Assembly (NCBI RefSeq): GCF_006738645.1
Contig: NZ_AP019700.1
Coordinates: forward strand, 1,314,001 to 1,378,000
Direction: 5' to 3'
Source of the DNA: Stella humosa
GTDB lineage: Bacteria; Pseudomonadota; Alphaproteobacteria; ATCC43930; Allostellaceae
Length of the DNA stretch: 64,000 nucleotides
Position 1 is the stretch's first letter; each line of letters starts with the position of its first letter. Below the pieces are notes generated by a model, which saw nothing but the letters and a program-made list of their open reading frames with translations, was not told the DNA's origin and did no database searches. A program made the position numbers and the translations under genes. Positions 26,650-35,580 of the stretch are shown piece after piece.

Positions 26650-27856
26650 GGCCGCCGGCCGCCATGCCGGCTGGGACAGGGTGCCGGCGATGCAGGCGAT
26701 CCTGCGCCAGGCGGCCTTGCGCGGGCTGTCGCCGCGGGACGGCGGCGACGGCCTCTGGCATGTCGGCGAGGGGCGGCACCTTTGCCGCTTCGACCACCAG
26801 TTCAGCGACCGCACGCCGTTCCTGGCGGCCCAGCTCTGCCACAGCCGGTGGCTGACCCATGAAGCCCTGACCCAGGCGGGGCTGCCCGTGCCGCAGAGCG
26901 CGGCCGCCGCCTCCGTGGCGGACGCGGTCGCCCGGGCGGCCGTCGTCGACGGGCCCGTCGTCCTGCGGCCGATCCGCTCGGGCGCCTTGTCGCGGCCATC
27001 GGGTGCCGCCGATGGCGCGGCTGCCGTTGCTGCCGCCTATGCCGCCCTGCCACCCGGCGGGGTCCTGGTGTCCGCCGCCGTTCGCGGCCAGGCGTACCGC
27101 TTCATCGTCCTCGACGGCGTCGCGGTCCAGGGGCCGCCCGCGGCCCATCCCCTCAACGTCCGCCTGGTCGAGCGCGCGGCGGCGGTCTGCCAGATCGAGC
27201 TGGCGGTCGTCGAGCTGACCATCGCCGATGTCCGACAGCCCTTCCCGGCGGCGGGCGGAATGCTGACCGCGCTCGATCCCGGGCTGCTGCCCGCGGCCCT
27301 GGCGGCCCATGGCGACGGGGCGGCGCTGGCCGCCCGGTATCTCGACCATCTCTATCCGCCGCCGGCGAACGGGCGCATCCCGATCCTTGCCGTCATCGGC
27401 GGCAATGGCGACGCCGTGGCGGCCATCCTTGGCACCGCGCTCGCGGCGGTCGGCAGGTCGGTCGGCATCGCGACGCGGCACGGCCTGTCGGTCGGCGGGC
27501 TCACCCTCTTCCTCGACGACCGGCGGGGTTCCGATGCCCTGGCCCTGCTGGTCGACCACCAGTCGGTCGATGCCGCCGTGGTCGAGATTGAGGCGGCAGG
27601 CCTGCCCCGGCGCGGCCTTGGCCATCCGGCCGTCGACCTGGTCCTGTTCGGCGACGGGCCTGTCGATGCGGACACGGTCGCCTGGCTGGCCGACCGCACG
27701 CGCCTGGGCTTCATCGCCCCGGCCGGCCGCCTGCCGGACGGCCGTATGCTGGACGGGGCGTCCAAGGCCGGCCTGGTGCACTTTCCCGCCGCCGACCGCC
27801 GGCCGGACAGCCTGGCGGCGGCGGCGATCGCCGCCCTTGCCGTGACGCACCGGTAG
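26615..27856 (+). CDS. Degenerate ATP-grasp/Mur-like protein (copy C), probable pseudoenzyme
   Basis: 413 residues from ATG 26615 (GGTGGG upstream); this overlaps the copy B stop by 35 bases, a sign of coupled translation. ATG 26636 is an alternative. It lacks the N-terminal CphA domain. The ATP-grasp part is shortened: VVLRPIRSGALSRPSG stands where A and B have VVVKP(V/L)D.SNARGV (Lys replaced by Arg, glycine loop changed), and the EVN end motif is replaced by MLTALDPG. The Mur-like tail is best preserved here: RIPILAVIGGNGDAVAAIL still resembles the P-loop frame of GTNGKTTTTRLI but lacks the Lys-Thr. Binding or regulation of A and B fits better than catalysis; that is inference. Confidence 0.7.
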   Translation: MATSGGPMVGTEAAGRHAGWDRVPAMQAILRQAALRGLSPRDGGDGLWHVGEGRHLCRFDHQFSDRTPFLAAQLCHSRWLTHEALTQAGLPVPQSAAAASVADAVARAAVVDGPVVLRPIRSGALSRPSGAADGAAAVAAAYAALPPGGVLVSAAVRGQAYRFIVLDGVAVQGPPAAHPLNVRLVERAAAVCQIELAVVELTIADVRQPFPAAGGMLTALDPGLLPAALAAHGDGAALAARYLDHLYPPPANGRIPILAVIGGNGDAVAAILGTALAAVGRSVGIATRHGLSVGGLTLFLDDRRGSDALALLVDHQSVDAAVVEIEAAGLPRRGLGHPAVDLVLFGDGPVDADTVAWLADRTRLGFIAPAGRLPDGRMLDGASKAGLVHFPAADRRPDSLAAAAIAALAVTHR

Positions 27857-27880
27857 AACCGCACCCGGCGCCTCGCGGCG

Positions 27881-27909
27881 TTGACTTGGCGCCGACCCGG
27901 CCGCTAACT
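27881..27909 (+). promoter_or_regulatory. Candidate promoter of the thiamine-diphosphate enzyme gene
   Basis: TTGACT (27881-27886), 17-base spacer, CTAACT (27904-27909). It lies in the 103-bp gap after copy C, with a leader of about 45 bases. Confidence 0.45.
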
Positions 27910-27959
27910 GCCGCCATCCGTTTCGACCCCATCCAGAACCCATCAGGGAGACGACAGGA

Positions 27960-29639
27960 ATGACGCGCGCCAACGCCCGCACCGGCGGGCAGCTGCTGGT
28001 CGACACGCTCAAGGTGAACGGCGTCGACACGGTGTTCCAGGTGGCGGGCGAGAGCTTCCTCGCCGTGCTCGATGCGCTCTACGACGCGCGCGACGACATT
28101 CGCTGCATCACCTGCCGGCAGGAGGGCGGGGCCGCCTTCATGGCCGAGGCCTATGGCAAGCTGACCGGCAAGCCCGGCGTGCTGCTGGTGACGCGCGGGC
28201 CGGGCGCCTGCAACGCCTCGATCGGCGTCCATACCGCGCACCAGGATTCGACGCCGATGGTCGTCCTGATCGGCCAGGTGGCGCGCGACCAGGCCGAGCG
28301 CGAGGCCTTCCAGGAGGTCGATTTCCGCCGCATGTACGGCCAGCTCGCCAAGTGGGTGGGCCAGATCGAGAGCGCCGACCGGGTGCCGGAATATGTCAGC
28401 CGGGCCTTCCACATCGCCACCTCCGGCCGCCCCGGCCCCGTCGTGCTGGCCCTGCCCGAGGACATGCTGCGCGACCTGTCCGAGGCGACCGTGCCCGGCC
28501 CCCATCGTCCGGCCAAGGCCCATCCCGGCCCCGACGACATGGCCCGCCTGCGCGCGATGCTGGCTGCCGCCAAGCGGCCGCTGCTGCTGGTGGGCGGCGG
28601 CGACTGGACGGACCGCTCGGGTGCCGCCATCCAGGCCTGGGCCGAGGCGAACGGCGTGCCGACGGCCTGCTCGTTCCGCCGCTTCGACGTGGTCGACAAC
28701 CAGAGCCCGATCTATGTCGGCGACCTCGGCACGGGTGCAGCCAAGGACCTGACGAAGCTGACCAAGGACGCCGACCTGCTGATCGCGGTGGGCGCGCGCC
28801 TGGGCGAGATCACGACCCAGGGCTACGACCTGCTGGATTCGCCGGAGCCGCGCCAGACGCTGATCCACGTCCATCCCTCGGCCGAGGAACTGGGCCGCGT
28901 GTTCCGCCCGACCTTGGGCATCCAGTCCGGCGTCGAGGGATTCGCCGCCGCCGTCTCGGCGCTGCCCCCGGTCGATGGCAGCGCCTGGGCCGGCTGGCTG
29001 AAGGGTGCGCGCGCGGCCTATGAGGGGCAGCTTACGCCCGGCGCCTATGGCGGGCCGATGCATGTCGGCGAGGCGATGGTGGCGCTGCGGGCGATGCTGC
29101 CGCGGGACGCGATCATCGCGACGGACGCCGGCAACGCCAGCGGTTGGCCGCAGCGCTTCCTGCAATTCGGCCGGCCCGGCCGTTTCCTCGGCCCGACCTC
29201 GGGTGCCATGGGTTATGCGGTGCCGGCCGCCGTCGCGGCCGCCATCACCCATCCCGGCCGCCGGGTGGTGGGCTTTGCCGGCGACGGCGCCTTCATGATG
29301 TCGGGGCAGGAGATCGCGACCGCCATCCAGTATGGCGCCACGCCGATCATCGTCATCCTCAACAACAACATGTACGGCACGATCCGCATGCACCAGGAGC
29401 GCGATTTCCCCGCCCGCGTGCACGGCACCCAGTTGACCAACCCCGACTTCGCGGCACTGGCCCGGGCCTATGGCGCCCATGGCGAGACGGTGGAGCGCAC
29501 GGCCGACTTCGCGCCGGCGTTCCAGCGGGCCTGCGATTCCGGCAAGCTGGCGGTGATCGAGGTGAAGACCGATCCCGACCTGATCACCACCCGCACGACG
29601 CTGACGGCGCTCCGCGAGGGGGCGCTGGCAAAGCAGTAG
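27960..29639 (+). CDS. Thiamine-diphosphate-dependent enzyme, acetolactate-synthase-like
   Basis: 559 residues with the three-domain fold of the IlvB/POX/decarboxylase family. The catalytic glutamate is E55 in CRQEGGAAFMAEAYGKLTG. The central domain begins near 200 (AKRPLLLVGGGDW). The C-terminal cofactor domain carries GFAGDGAFMMS and, after the usual gap, NNNMYGT (about 438-475), the Mg-ThDP motif. No regulatory small subunit gene is adjacent. Catabolic members of this group cleave or condense 2-keto acids; whether this one is a true acetolactate synthase cannot be told from sequence. A GGGAGACGA ribosome site precedes ATG 27960. Confidence 0.85.
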   Translation: MTRANARTGGQLLVDTLKVNGVDTVFQVAGESFLAVLDALYDARDDIRCITCRQEGGAAFMAEAYGKLTGKPGVLLVTRGPGACNASIGVHTAHQDSTPMVVLIGQVARDQAEREAFQEVDFRRMYGQLAKWVGQIESADRVPEYVSRAFHIATSGRPGPVVLALPEDMLRDLSEATVPGPHRPAKAHPGPDDMARLRAMLAAAKRPLLLVGGGDWTDRSGAAIQAWAEANGVPTACSFRRFDVVDNQSPIYVGDLGTGAAKDLTKLTKDADLLIAVGARLGEITTQGYDLLDSPEPRQTLIHVHPSAEELGRVFRPTLGIQSGVEGFAAAVSALPPVDGSAWAGWLKGARAAYEGQLTPGAYGGPMHVGEAMVALRAMLPRDAIIATDAGNASGWPQRFLQFGRPGRFLGPTSGAMGYAVPAAVAAAITHPGRRVVGFAGDGAFMMSGQEIATAIQYGATPIIVILNNNMYGTIRMHQERDFPARVHGTQLTNPDFAALARAYGAHGETVERTADFAPAFQRACDSGKLAVIEVKTDPDLITTRTTLTALREGALAKQ

Positions 29640-29714
29640 GGGCGGCCGGTCCGCCGCCCTCGACGGGCTGCCTGCCAGCATGACATGGTGGCCGGGCAGT
29701 CGAGGACGGCGGAC

Positions 29715-32700
29715 ATGCCCGTGGCCAAGACCCCACCTCTGGCAGGAATGACGCTGCTCCGCGGCTGGCGCGCGCCCTTGCGCGTGCAGATCGGCGCGCT
29801 GTTCCTGACGCTGCTGGCGGCCGTCTCGCTCGCGCTGGGCGTCGTCGCCAGCCGGCAGTCGCGCGCCTTGGTCGACGAGGCGACCATGGCGTCCTTCGCC
29901 GGCGCGGCCGACCTGGCCCTGCAGGAACTGCGGCGGCTGGAGGGGACGGCGCGCAATGCGGCCGAGGCGCTGGCGGCCGACCCAATCGCCCAAGCCGCCA
30001 CGGCCGAAGAAAGCCGCGTGGGGCTGCACGCACCCATGGGGGACAGCCGTGCCGACCTGCATTCACTGGCGGCGATCCTGCGCGCCGGCAGCGACATCTC
30101 GGCCGCTTATGTCGGCTGGCCGAACGGCGATTTCGTCCTGCTGCGCCCGGTCGGGCCGCTGGCCGGGCGCCAGCCGGACGTCCTGGCCCGCCTGCTCAGC
30201 CTGCCGGCCGGCGCCATCTGGCTGGCGCAATGGTCGAGCGAGGGCGGCCAGCGGTTCGACTATCTCGATGGCGATCTCGGCCTGATCGAGACCCGGCGCC
30301 GGCCGGAGTTCCACTTCGACCCGCGCCTGCGTCCCTGGTTCGTCGATGCATCGGCCGCCGACGGCACCATCGTCACCCATCCTTACCGCTTCTTCACCAC
30401 CGGCTCGCCCGGGATCAGTGCTGCCAAGCGCAGCACCTCGGGCGCGGTGGCCGGGGTCGACCTGTCGCTGTGGGACCTTTCCCTCCGCCTGCCGGCCGGA
30501 CGCCCGGTGCCGTCGACCCAGGCCGTGGTGGTCGACCGCGCGGGCGTGGTGCTGGCGGACGCCGACGCGGAGCGGCTACGGCGCATCGTCGTGTCGCGGC
30601 CGGGCAACGGCCCGGTCGACCACAGCAAGCTGCCGATGGCGTCCGAACTGAACTCGCCGGTGGTGACCGCCCTGGCCGAGCGCTGGCGGGCCGATCCGCA
30701 GTCTTTCTCGGGCCTGGTGGAAGTCGGCGGCCGAGAATGGCGGGCGGCGCTCGCCCCCCTGGATACCCATGGGCTGGCCCTGGCCATCGCGGCTGCGACC
30801 GACGAACTGGGCGCCGGGCCCAACGCCATCCGCGACCGGCTGCTGCTGGTCTGCGCGCTGGCCCTGGCACTGGCCGTGCCGATCGTCTGGCTGGCGGCGC
30901 GCCTGGTGGCCCGCCCGGTCGAGGCCTTTGCCCGCGAGGCCGAGGCGGTGGCGCGGCTGGACTTCTCGGCCCGGCCGCCGCTGGCGACGCCGGTGGCCGA
31001 ACTGGCGCGGCTCGACGAATCGGTGGCGTCGATGCGCGGTGCGCTCCGCAGCTTCGACGCGGTGTCGCGCGGCTTTGCCGAAGAGCAGGACAGCCACGGC
31101 GTTCTGGCCTCGACATTGGACGCGCTGATGACGGCGGGCGAGGCCACGCGCGGTGTCGCCTGGGTCGGCGACGGGCGGGACGGCCCGCCGGACGTGGTGG
31201 TGGTCCGCGGCGACTGGCCGGCGCTGCCACAGGCAGGCGCGGTGTCCGCCGTGCCCGAACTGGTCCGCCGCATCGCCGCCGCCGATGGCCCGTTCGCCGC
31301 GGTCGCGGCGGCGGACGACCCCGCCCTGGGCGAACTTGCAGGCGGCAGCGGCCGCCTGGCGCTGCTGTGCGTGCCGCTGCGGGCCGGCGGCGAGCGGGTG
31401 ATCGGCGTGCTGGCCGTGGCAAGGCCGGCGGATGACGGCCGCGATTTCTCGGCGTCGGTGCTGTCGCTGTCGCAGGCGATCGCGCGGCCCGTGGCGTTGG
31501 CGGTCGACCGCTGCCGCCTGATCGCCAGCCAGCGTGCGGCACTGGAGCAGCTTCGCCTGCTGGAGACGGCCGTCTCGCGCCTGAACGACCTTATCCTGAT
31601 TACCGAGGCCGAGCCGATCGAGGCGCCGGACGGGCCGCGCATCGTTTATGTCAACGCCGCATTCGAGCGCCGCACCGGCTTCACCCGGGCGGAGGCGATC
31701 GGCGCCACGCCGCGCATCCTGCAGGGGCCGAAGACCGACCGCGCGGAGCTCGCCCGGATCCACGAGGCGATGCGCCACTGGCAGCCGGTGCGCAGCGAGT
31801 TGGTGAACTACACCAAGGACGGCCGCGAGATGTGGCTGGAGCTGGACATCGTGCCTATTGCCGATGCCACCGGCTGGTTCACCAACTGGGTCGCGGTCGA
31901 GCGCGACGTGACCGAGCGCAAGAAGGTGGAGGCCGCGGCGCGCGTCAGCCAGGAGCGCTTCCAGCTCGTCGCCCAGGCGACCAGCGACGTCATCTGGGAC
32001 TGGGAGATGGCGTCGGACGCGATCTGGTGGAACGACGGACTGCTGACGATCTTCGGGCATGATCCGGCGAAAGTGCAGCCCTGCTCGGAATCCTGGACGA
32101 GCCGCATCCATCCCGACGACCGCGACCGCGTGGTCGGGGGCATCCACGCCATCATCGACGGCGATGGGCGAAGCTGGATGGACGAGTACCGCTTCGTCCG
32201 TGGCGACGGCAGCTTCGCCATGGTCATCGACCGCGGCTTCGTCATCCGTGACGCGACGGGCGCGGCGTTGCGCATGCTGGGCAGCATGACCGACGTGACC
32301 GAGCGCCGGGAGCTGGACGAGCGCCTGCGCCAGTCGCAGAAGCTGGAGGCGGTGGGTCAGCTCACGGGTGGCGTCGCCCATGATTTCAACAACCTGCTGA
32401 CCGTCATCATCGGCAATGCCGAGGTGCTGGTGGAAGGACTTGCCGACGATCCCGCCCTGCTGCCCCTGGCCGAGATGACGGCGACGGCCGGCGAGCGCGC
32501 GGCCGAGCTGACCGGGCGCCTGCTCGCCTTTGCCCGCCGCCAGGCGCTGGAGCCGCGGATCGTCGACCTCGCGGCCCTGCTGCCGGGCATGGAAGCGCTG
32601 CTGCGCCGCACGCTTTCGGGCAACATCGATTTCTCCATCGCCGTGGCCGAGGGGCTGTGGCCGGCGATGGTCGACCCGGGCCAGCTCGAGGTGGCGATCC

Positions 32701-33464
32701 TCAACCTGGCGCTCAATGCCCGCGATGCCATGCCCGACGGCGGACGCCTGACCATCGCGGCCGAGAACGTCGTGCTCGACCCCGACTATGCCCGCGCCCA
32801 CCAGGAGGTGACCCCCGGCAGCTACGTCATGCTGTTCGTGGCCGATACCGGCACCGGCATGCCGCCTGACGTGGCCGACCGCGCGTTCGATCCCTTCTTC
32901 ACCACCAAGGAAGTGGGCAAGGGCTCCGGCCTCGGCCTCAGCATGGTCTATGGCTTCGTCAAGCAGTCGCGCGGCCATGCCATCATCGAGACCGGGGTCG
33001 GGGTCGGCACGACGGTGCGGCTCTACCTGCCGCGCGCCAATGCCGCCCGGCCGGCGGCCCCGGTCGCGGCGCCGACGCGCCCACCGACGGGCGCGGCCGA
33101 ACATATCCTGCTGGTCGAGGACCACCAGTTGGTGCGCGAGAACGCGCTCGGCCAACTGCTCGCGCTGGGCTATCGCGTGACCGCGGTCGCCACCGGGCCG
33201 GAGGGCCTGGCGGTGGTCGAGGGGCCGGCCGACATCGATCTGCTCTTTACCGACGTCATCATGCCGGGCGGCATGAACGGCCGCCAGTTGGCCGACGCCG
33301 CGCGCCGCCTGCGCCCCGGGCTGCCGGTGCTGCTGACGTCCGGCTACGCCGACCAGGGCGTGATCGAAGGCGGGCCGGAGGATGCCGGCTACCCGCTGCT
33401 GAGCAAGCCCTATCGCCGCGACGGCCTGGCGGCCAAGGTGCGGGCCGTCCTGGATGGACGATAG
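29715..33464 (+). CDS. Membrane-bound hybrid sensor histidine kinase with Cache, GAF, PAS and receiver domains
   Basis: 1249 residues from ATG 29715, chosen for GAGG nine bases upstream; an ATG at 29685 is possible. Order: membrane helix at about 27-47; a large periplasmic Cache-type sensor region up to about 375; a second helix LLLVCALALALAVPIVWLAARL; a HAMP-like stretch; a GAF-like region at about 460-600; two PAS domains (VYVNAAFERRTGFTRAEAIG and DVIWDWEMASDAIWW); HisKA with the phosphorylated His at about 889 in GGVAHDFNNLL; a HATPase with NLALNARDAMPDGG; and a C-terminal receiver with Asp at about 1180 in LLFTDVIMPGG. It should signal an extracytoplasmic small molecule. No separate response regulator gene follows, so the output partner is unknown. 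Confidence 0.9.
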   Translation: MPVAKTPPLAGMTLLRGWRAPLRVQIGALFLTLLAAVSLALGVVASRQSRALVDEATMASFAGAADLALQELRRLEGTARNAAEALAADPIAQAATAEESRVGLHAPMGDSRADLHSLAAILRAGSDISAAYVGWPNGDFVLLRPVGPLAGRQPDVLARLLSLPAGAIWLAQWSSEGGQRFDYLDGDLGLIETRRRPEFHFDPRLRPWFVDASAADGTIVTHPYRFFTTGSPGISAAKRSTSGAVAGVDLSLWDLSLRLPAGRPVPSTQAVVVDRAGVVLADADAERLRRIVVSRPGNGPVDHSKLPMASELNSPVVTALAERWRADPQSFSGLVEVGGREWRAALAPLDTHGLALAIAAATDELGAGPNAIRDRLLLVCALALALAVPIVWLAARLVARPVEAFAREAEAVARLDFSARPPLATPVAELARLDESVASMRGALRSFDAVSRGFAEEQDSHGVLASTLDALMTAGEATRGVAWVGDGRDGPPDVVVVRGDWPALPQAGAVSAVPELVRRIAAADGPFAAVAAADDPALGELAGGSGRLALLCVPLRAGGERVIGVLAVARPADDGRDFSASVLSLSQAIARPVALAVDRCRLIASQRAALEQLRLLETAVSRLNDLILITEAEPIEAPDGPRIVYVNAAFERRTGFTRAEAIGATPRILQGPKTDRAELARIHEAMRHWQPVRSELVNYTKDGREMWLELDIVPIADATGWFTNWVAVERDVTERKKVEAAARVSQERFQLVAQATSDVIWDWEMASDAIWWNDGLLTIFGHDPAKVQPCSESWTSRIHPDDRDRVVGGIHAIIDGDGRSWMDEYRFVRGDGSFAMVIDRGFVIRDATGAALRMLGSMTDVTERRELDERLRQSQKLEAVGQLTGGVAHDFNNLLTVIIGNAEVLVEGLADDPALLPLAEMTATAGERAAELTGRLLAFARRQALEPRIVDLAALLPGMEALLRRTLSGNIDFSIAVAEGLWPAMVDPGQLEVAILNLALNARDAMPDGGRLTIAAENVVLDPDYARAHQEVTPGSYVMLFVADTGTGMPPDVADRAFDPFFTTKEVGKGSGLGLSMVYGFVKQSRGHAIIETGVGVGTTVRLYLPRANAARPAAPVAAPTRPPTGAAEHILLVEDHQLVRENALGQLLALGYRVTAVATGPEGLAVVEGPADIDLLFTDVIMPGGMNGRQLADAARRLRPGLPVLLTSGYADQGVIEGGPEDAGYPLLSKPYRRDGLAAKVRAVLDGR

Positions 33465-33506
33465 GCCGAGAATCTTCTGAACCATCCGGCGGCTTCGCGC
33501 GACCGA

Positions 33507-33533
33507 GGGGGACAACGGTTTTCAACCGCCCCC
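33507..33533 (+). terminator. Stem-loop between the kinase and the small secreted-protein gene
   Basis: CGGTT-TTC-AACCG forms the tip and GGGGG/CCCCC the base, with four unpaired bases on the 5' side. It lies about 40 bases past the kinase stop and ends 16 bases before the next start. No U-tract follows, so it may act as a leader element instead. Confidence 0.35.
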
Positions 33534-33549
33534 ATCGGAAGCCCGGACC

Positions 33550-33993
33550 ATGAACCGCCCCCTCCAGACCGCCCTTCGCGCCGCCGCCTTCCTCGTCGCC
33601 ATCGCCTCCGGGATCGGCGCCTTCGCCGCCACCGAGACGCGCGGCCAGGCCGCCGTCGCCGAGGAAGCCGGCCTGATGGCGCATTTCGCCGACGACGTCC
33701 GCACGCTGAACCCGGTCGGCCAGGCGCCGCGCGCCGACCTGTCCTTCTGCCGCGGCTCGGTCGTGGCCGTGTCCTACCGCGTTGCCGCCACGCCCGACCA
33801 GGTGCGCCGGCTGCACGAGGCGGCGATGCGCAAGTACGGCGCGCCGATCGCCGCCCCGATCGCCATCAGCCATGGCGCGGTCGCCCCCCTGGTCTATCGC
33901 ATGGGCGATGTCTCGCTCACCGTCGAGAGCACCATCGACGAGGTCATGACCCACCACCGGCGCCGCAGCGCCTGCACCCTTCGGGCGAGCTGA
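33550..33993 (+). CDS. Hypothetical small secreted protein
   Basis: 147 residues with a clear signal peptide (MNRPLQTALRAAAFLVAIASGIGAFA). The mature part has one cysteine in LSFCRGSVV and another in RRSACTL near the C-terminus. I do not recognise the family. The middle (VSYRVAATPDQVRRLHEAAMRKYGAP... TVESTIDEVM) is a mixed helix/strand segment with no repeats, like small periplasmic proteins of unknown role. It stands alone, downstream of the kinase and convergent with the nitroreductase gene. Codon use matches the neighbours, so it is likely real. Confidence 0.65.
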   Translation: MNRPLQTALRAAAFLVAIASGIGAFAATETRGQAAVAEEAGLMAHFADDVRTLNPVGQAPRADLSFCRGSVVAVSYRVAATPDQVRRLHEAAMRKYGAPIAAPIAISHGAVAPLVYRMGDVSLTVESTIDEVMTHHRRRSACTLRAS

Positions 33994-34071
33994 TACGGAC
34001 CCGATCAGCCCGTCCGGGGCTGGGCCCGTTCGCCGCGCGGCGAGCGGGCCCGAGCCATTTCCGCGCCCGCC

Positions 34072-34926
34072 TCAGCCGAGCGCGATCGCGTGCCGCGCCA
34101 GGAAGTCGCGAAAGCCCGCCCGCTCCGGCACCGATAGCTGGCGGGCCACGTTCTCCGACCAGGGGCAATAGTCGACGATGCCGTAGCGTTCGCCATGGCG
34201 CTGCGAGGCCGGTGCCACCGGGGCGCGGGCATGGCGCCGGCGGTCATAGGCCTCGATCAGCTCGGGCAGTGCCGCGTCGTCGTAGCGGTCGACATGGACG
34301 ACGGCCGCCGGCGGCAGCCGCATCGACACCCGGCCCTCGGCGGCCGGCCAGCCCAGGCAGAAGCCGGCGATCGGGAAGACGCCATCCGGCAGCTCCAGCA
34401 GGGCCGCCAGGTCGTCGATGCGGTTGCGCACCATGCTGATGCAGCAGCAGCCCAGCCCCGCCGCCTCCGATGCCAGCAGGAACGTCTCCATCGCCAGCCC
34501 GGCGTCGACCGCCGCATTCATGAAGCTGTCGGCATTGTCGTTGGCATTGGGCCGGCCGCGCAGCTCGCCCATCCGCCGCCCGCGCCGCATGTCGCCCAGG
34601 AAGACCAGGAACACAGGGGCCTCGGCCACCCAGGGCTGCGCCGGCAGCCAGGAGGCGATCGCCGCCCGGCGGGCCGGGTCCTTCACCACCAGGATCGAAT
34701 ACTGCTGCAGGTCGGACTTGGCCGGCGCCGACTGCGCGCAGGCCAGCAGCAATGCCAGCAGGCCGTCCGGGATGGGGTCGGGCTTCAGGCGGCGGATGGT
34801 GCGGCGGCCGAGGATGCGCGCCAGGGCCGGCGGCACCGCTTCCGGCACGCCATCCGGCGGGGCCAGGCCGAAGCGGGCATCCCAGAGCTGGGCGGTGGTC
34901 GGGGCAGGCGGCGGGTCGTCGGCCAT
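34072..34926 (-). CDS. Nitroreductase-family flavoprotein
   Basis: 284 residues from ATG 34926, set by GGAGG upstream. RRTIRRLKPDPIPDGLLALLLACAQSAPAKSDLQQYSILVVKD is the FMN-binding start of the NfsA/FRP-type family. AVDAGLAMETFLLASEAAGLGCCCISMVRN is the conserved dimer helix, followed by PIAGFCLGWPA. The C-terminal 70 residues form the extra arm seen in larger members. Such enzymes reduce nitro-compounds, quinones or flavins with NAD(P)H. It is read divergently from the cupin-XRE regulator with 75 bp between the starts, so control by that regulator is likely. Confidence 0.88.
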   Translation of the reverse strand: MADDPPPAPTTAQLWDARFGLAPPDGVPEAVPPALARILGRRTIRRLKPDPIPDGLLALLLACAQSAPAKSDLQQYSILVVKDPARRAAIASWLPAQPWVAEAPVFLVFLGDMRRGRRMGELRGRPNANDNADSFMNAAVDAGLAMETFLLASEAAGLGCCCISMVRNRIDDLAALLELPDGVFPIAGFCLGWPAAEGRVSMRLPPAAVVHVDRYDDAALPELIEAYDRRRHARAPVAPASQRHGERYGIVDYCPWSENVARQLSVPERAGFRDFLARHAIALG

Positions 34927-34965
34927 GGCGTTCCTCCGGTCTTCGTTGCCCGCACTATGCCGCTC

Positions 34966-34994
34966 TTGACGGACGCGACGTTGTGAGAAAATAT
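34966..34994 (+). promoter_or_regulatory. Candidate promoter of the XRE regulator
   Basis: TTGACG (34966-34971), 17-base spacer, then A+T-rich AAATAT (34989-34994) in an otherwise GC-rich gap. The predicted start of transcription falls on or next to the ATG at 35002, so the message may be leaderless. Confidence 0.4.
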
Positions 34995-35001
34995 CCCGAA
35001 T

Positions 35002-35580
35002 ATGAGAATGCCGGTGGCCGACGATCGCAACCTGGATGACCGGCTGGCCGCGCGCCTGGCCGCGCTGCGCCAGGACCATGGCTGGTCGCTGGACGACCTT
35101 GCCCGTGAGAGTGGGATCAGCCGGGCCACCCTGTCGCGCCTGGAGCGGGGCGAGACGAGCCCGACGGCGGCCCTGCTGGGTCGCCTTTGCACCGCCTACG
35201 GCCGCACCATGTCGCGCCTGCTGGCGGAGGTCGAGACGCGGCCGGCAGACCGGCTGGCCGCCGCCGACCAGCCGGTCTGGACCGACCCGGAGACCGGCTT
35301 CCGCCGTCGCGGCCTGTCGCCGCCCGCCGCCGGTTTCCAGGCCGAGATGATCCTGGGCGAACTGCCGGCGGGTGCTGCCATCGGTTACGACGCGCCGCCT
35401 GTGGCCGGGCTCGAACATCACCTGTGGATGCTGGAAGGCGCGCTGGAACTGGCCGTGGAGGGACGGGCGCACCGGCTGGATGCGGGCGACAGCCTGCGCT
35501 ACCGGCTGTTCGGCGCCACGCGCTTCGCCTGTCCCGGGCCGGCGGCGGCGCGCTATGTGCTGGCGATCTGCCGGCCATGA
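35002..35580 (+). CDS. XRE-family transcriptional regulator with C-terminal cupin domain
   Basis: 192 residues. Residues about 14-72 form a helix-turn-helix (LDDLARESGISRATLSRLERGETSPTAALLGRL). The rest is a small cupin sensor domain, GLEHHLWMLEGALELAVEGRAHRLDAGDSLRYRL. This MerR/XRE-cupin architecture usually represses genes for small-molecule or amine metabolism and senses the ligand through the cupin. The start at 35002 has no ribosome site but lies at the predicted transcription start; ATG 35008 is the alternative. Divergent from the nitroreductase and translationally coupled to the acetyltransferase (ATGA overlap). Confidence 0.9.
   Translation: MRMPVADDRNLDDRLAARLAALRQDHGWSLDDLARESGISRATLSRLERGETSPTAALLGRLCTAYGRTMSRLLAEVETRPADRLAAADQPVWTDPETGFRRRGLSPPAAGFQAEMILGELPAGAAIGYDAPPVAGLEHHLWMLEGALELAVEGRAHRLDAGDSLRYRLFGATRFACPGPAAARYVLAICRP

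Noticed and set aside
29685-29715. Earlier start of the hybrid kinase at 29685
   Set aside because: No ribosome site; 29715 has GAGG at proper distance. Both remain possible.
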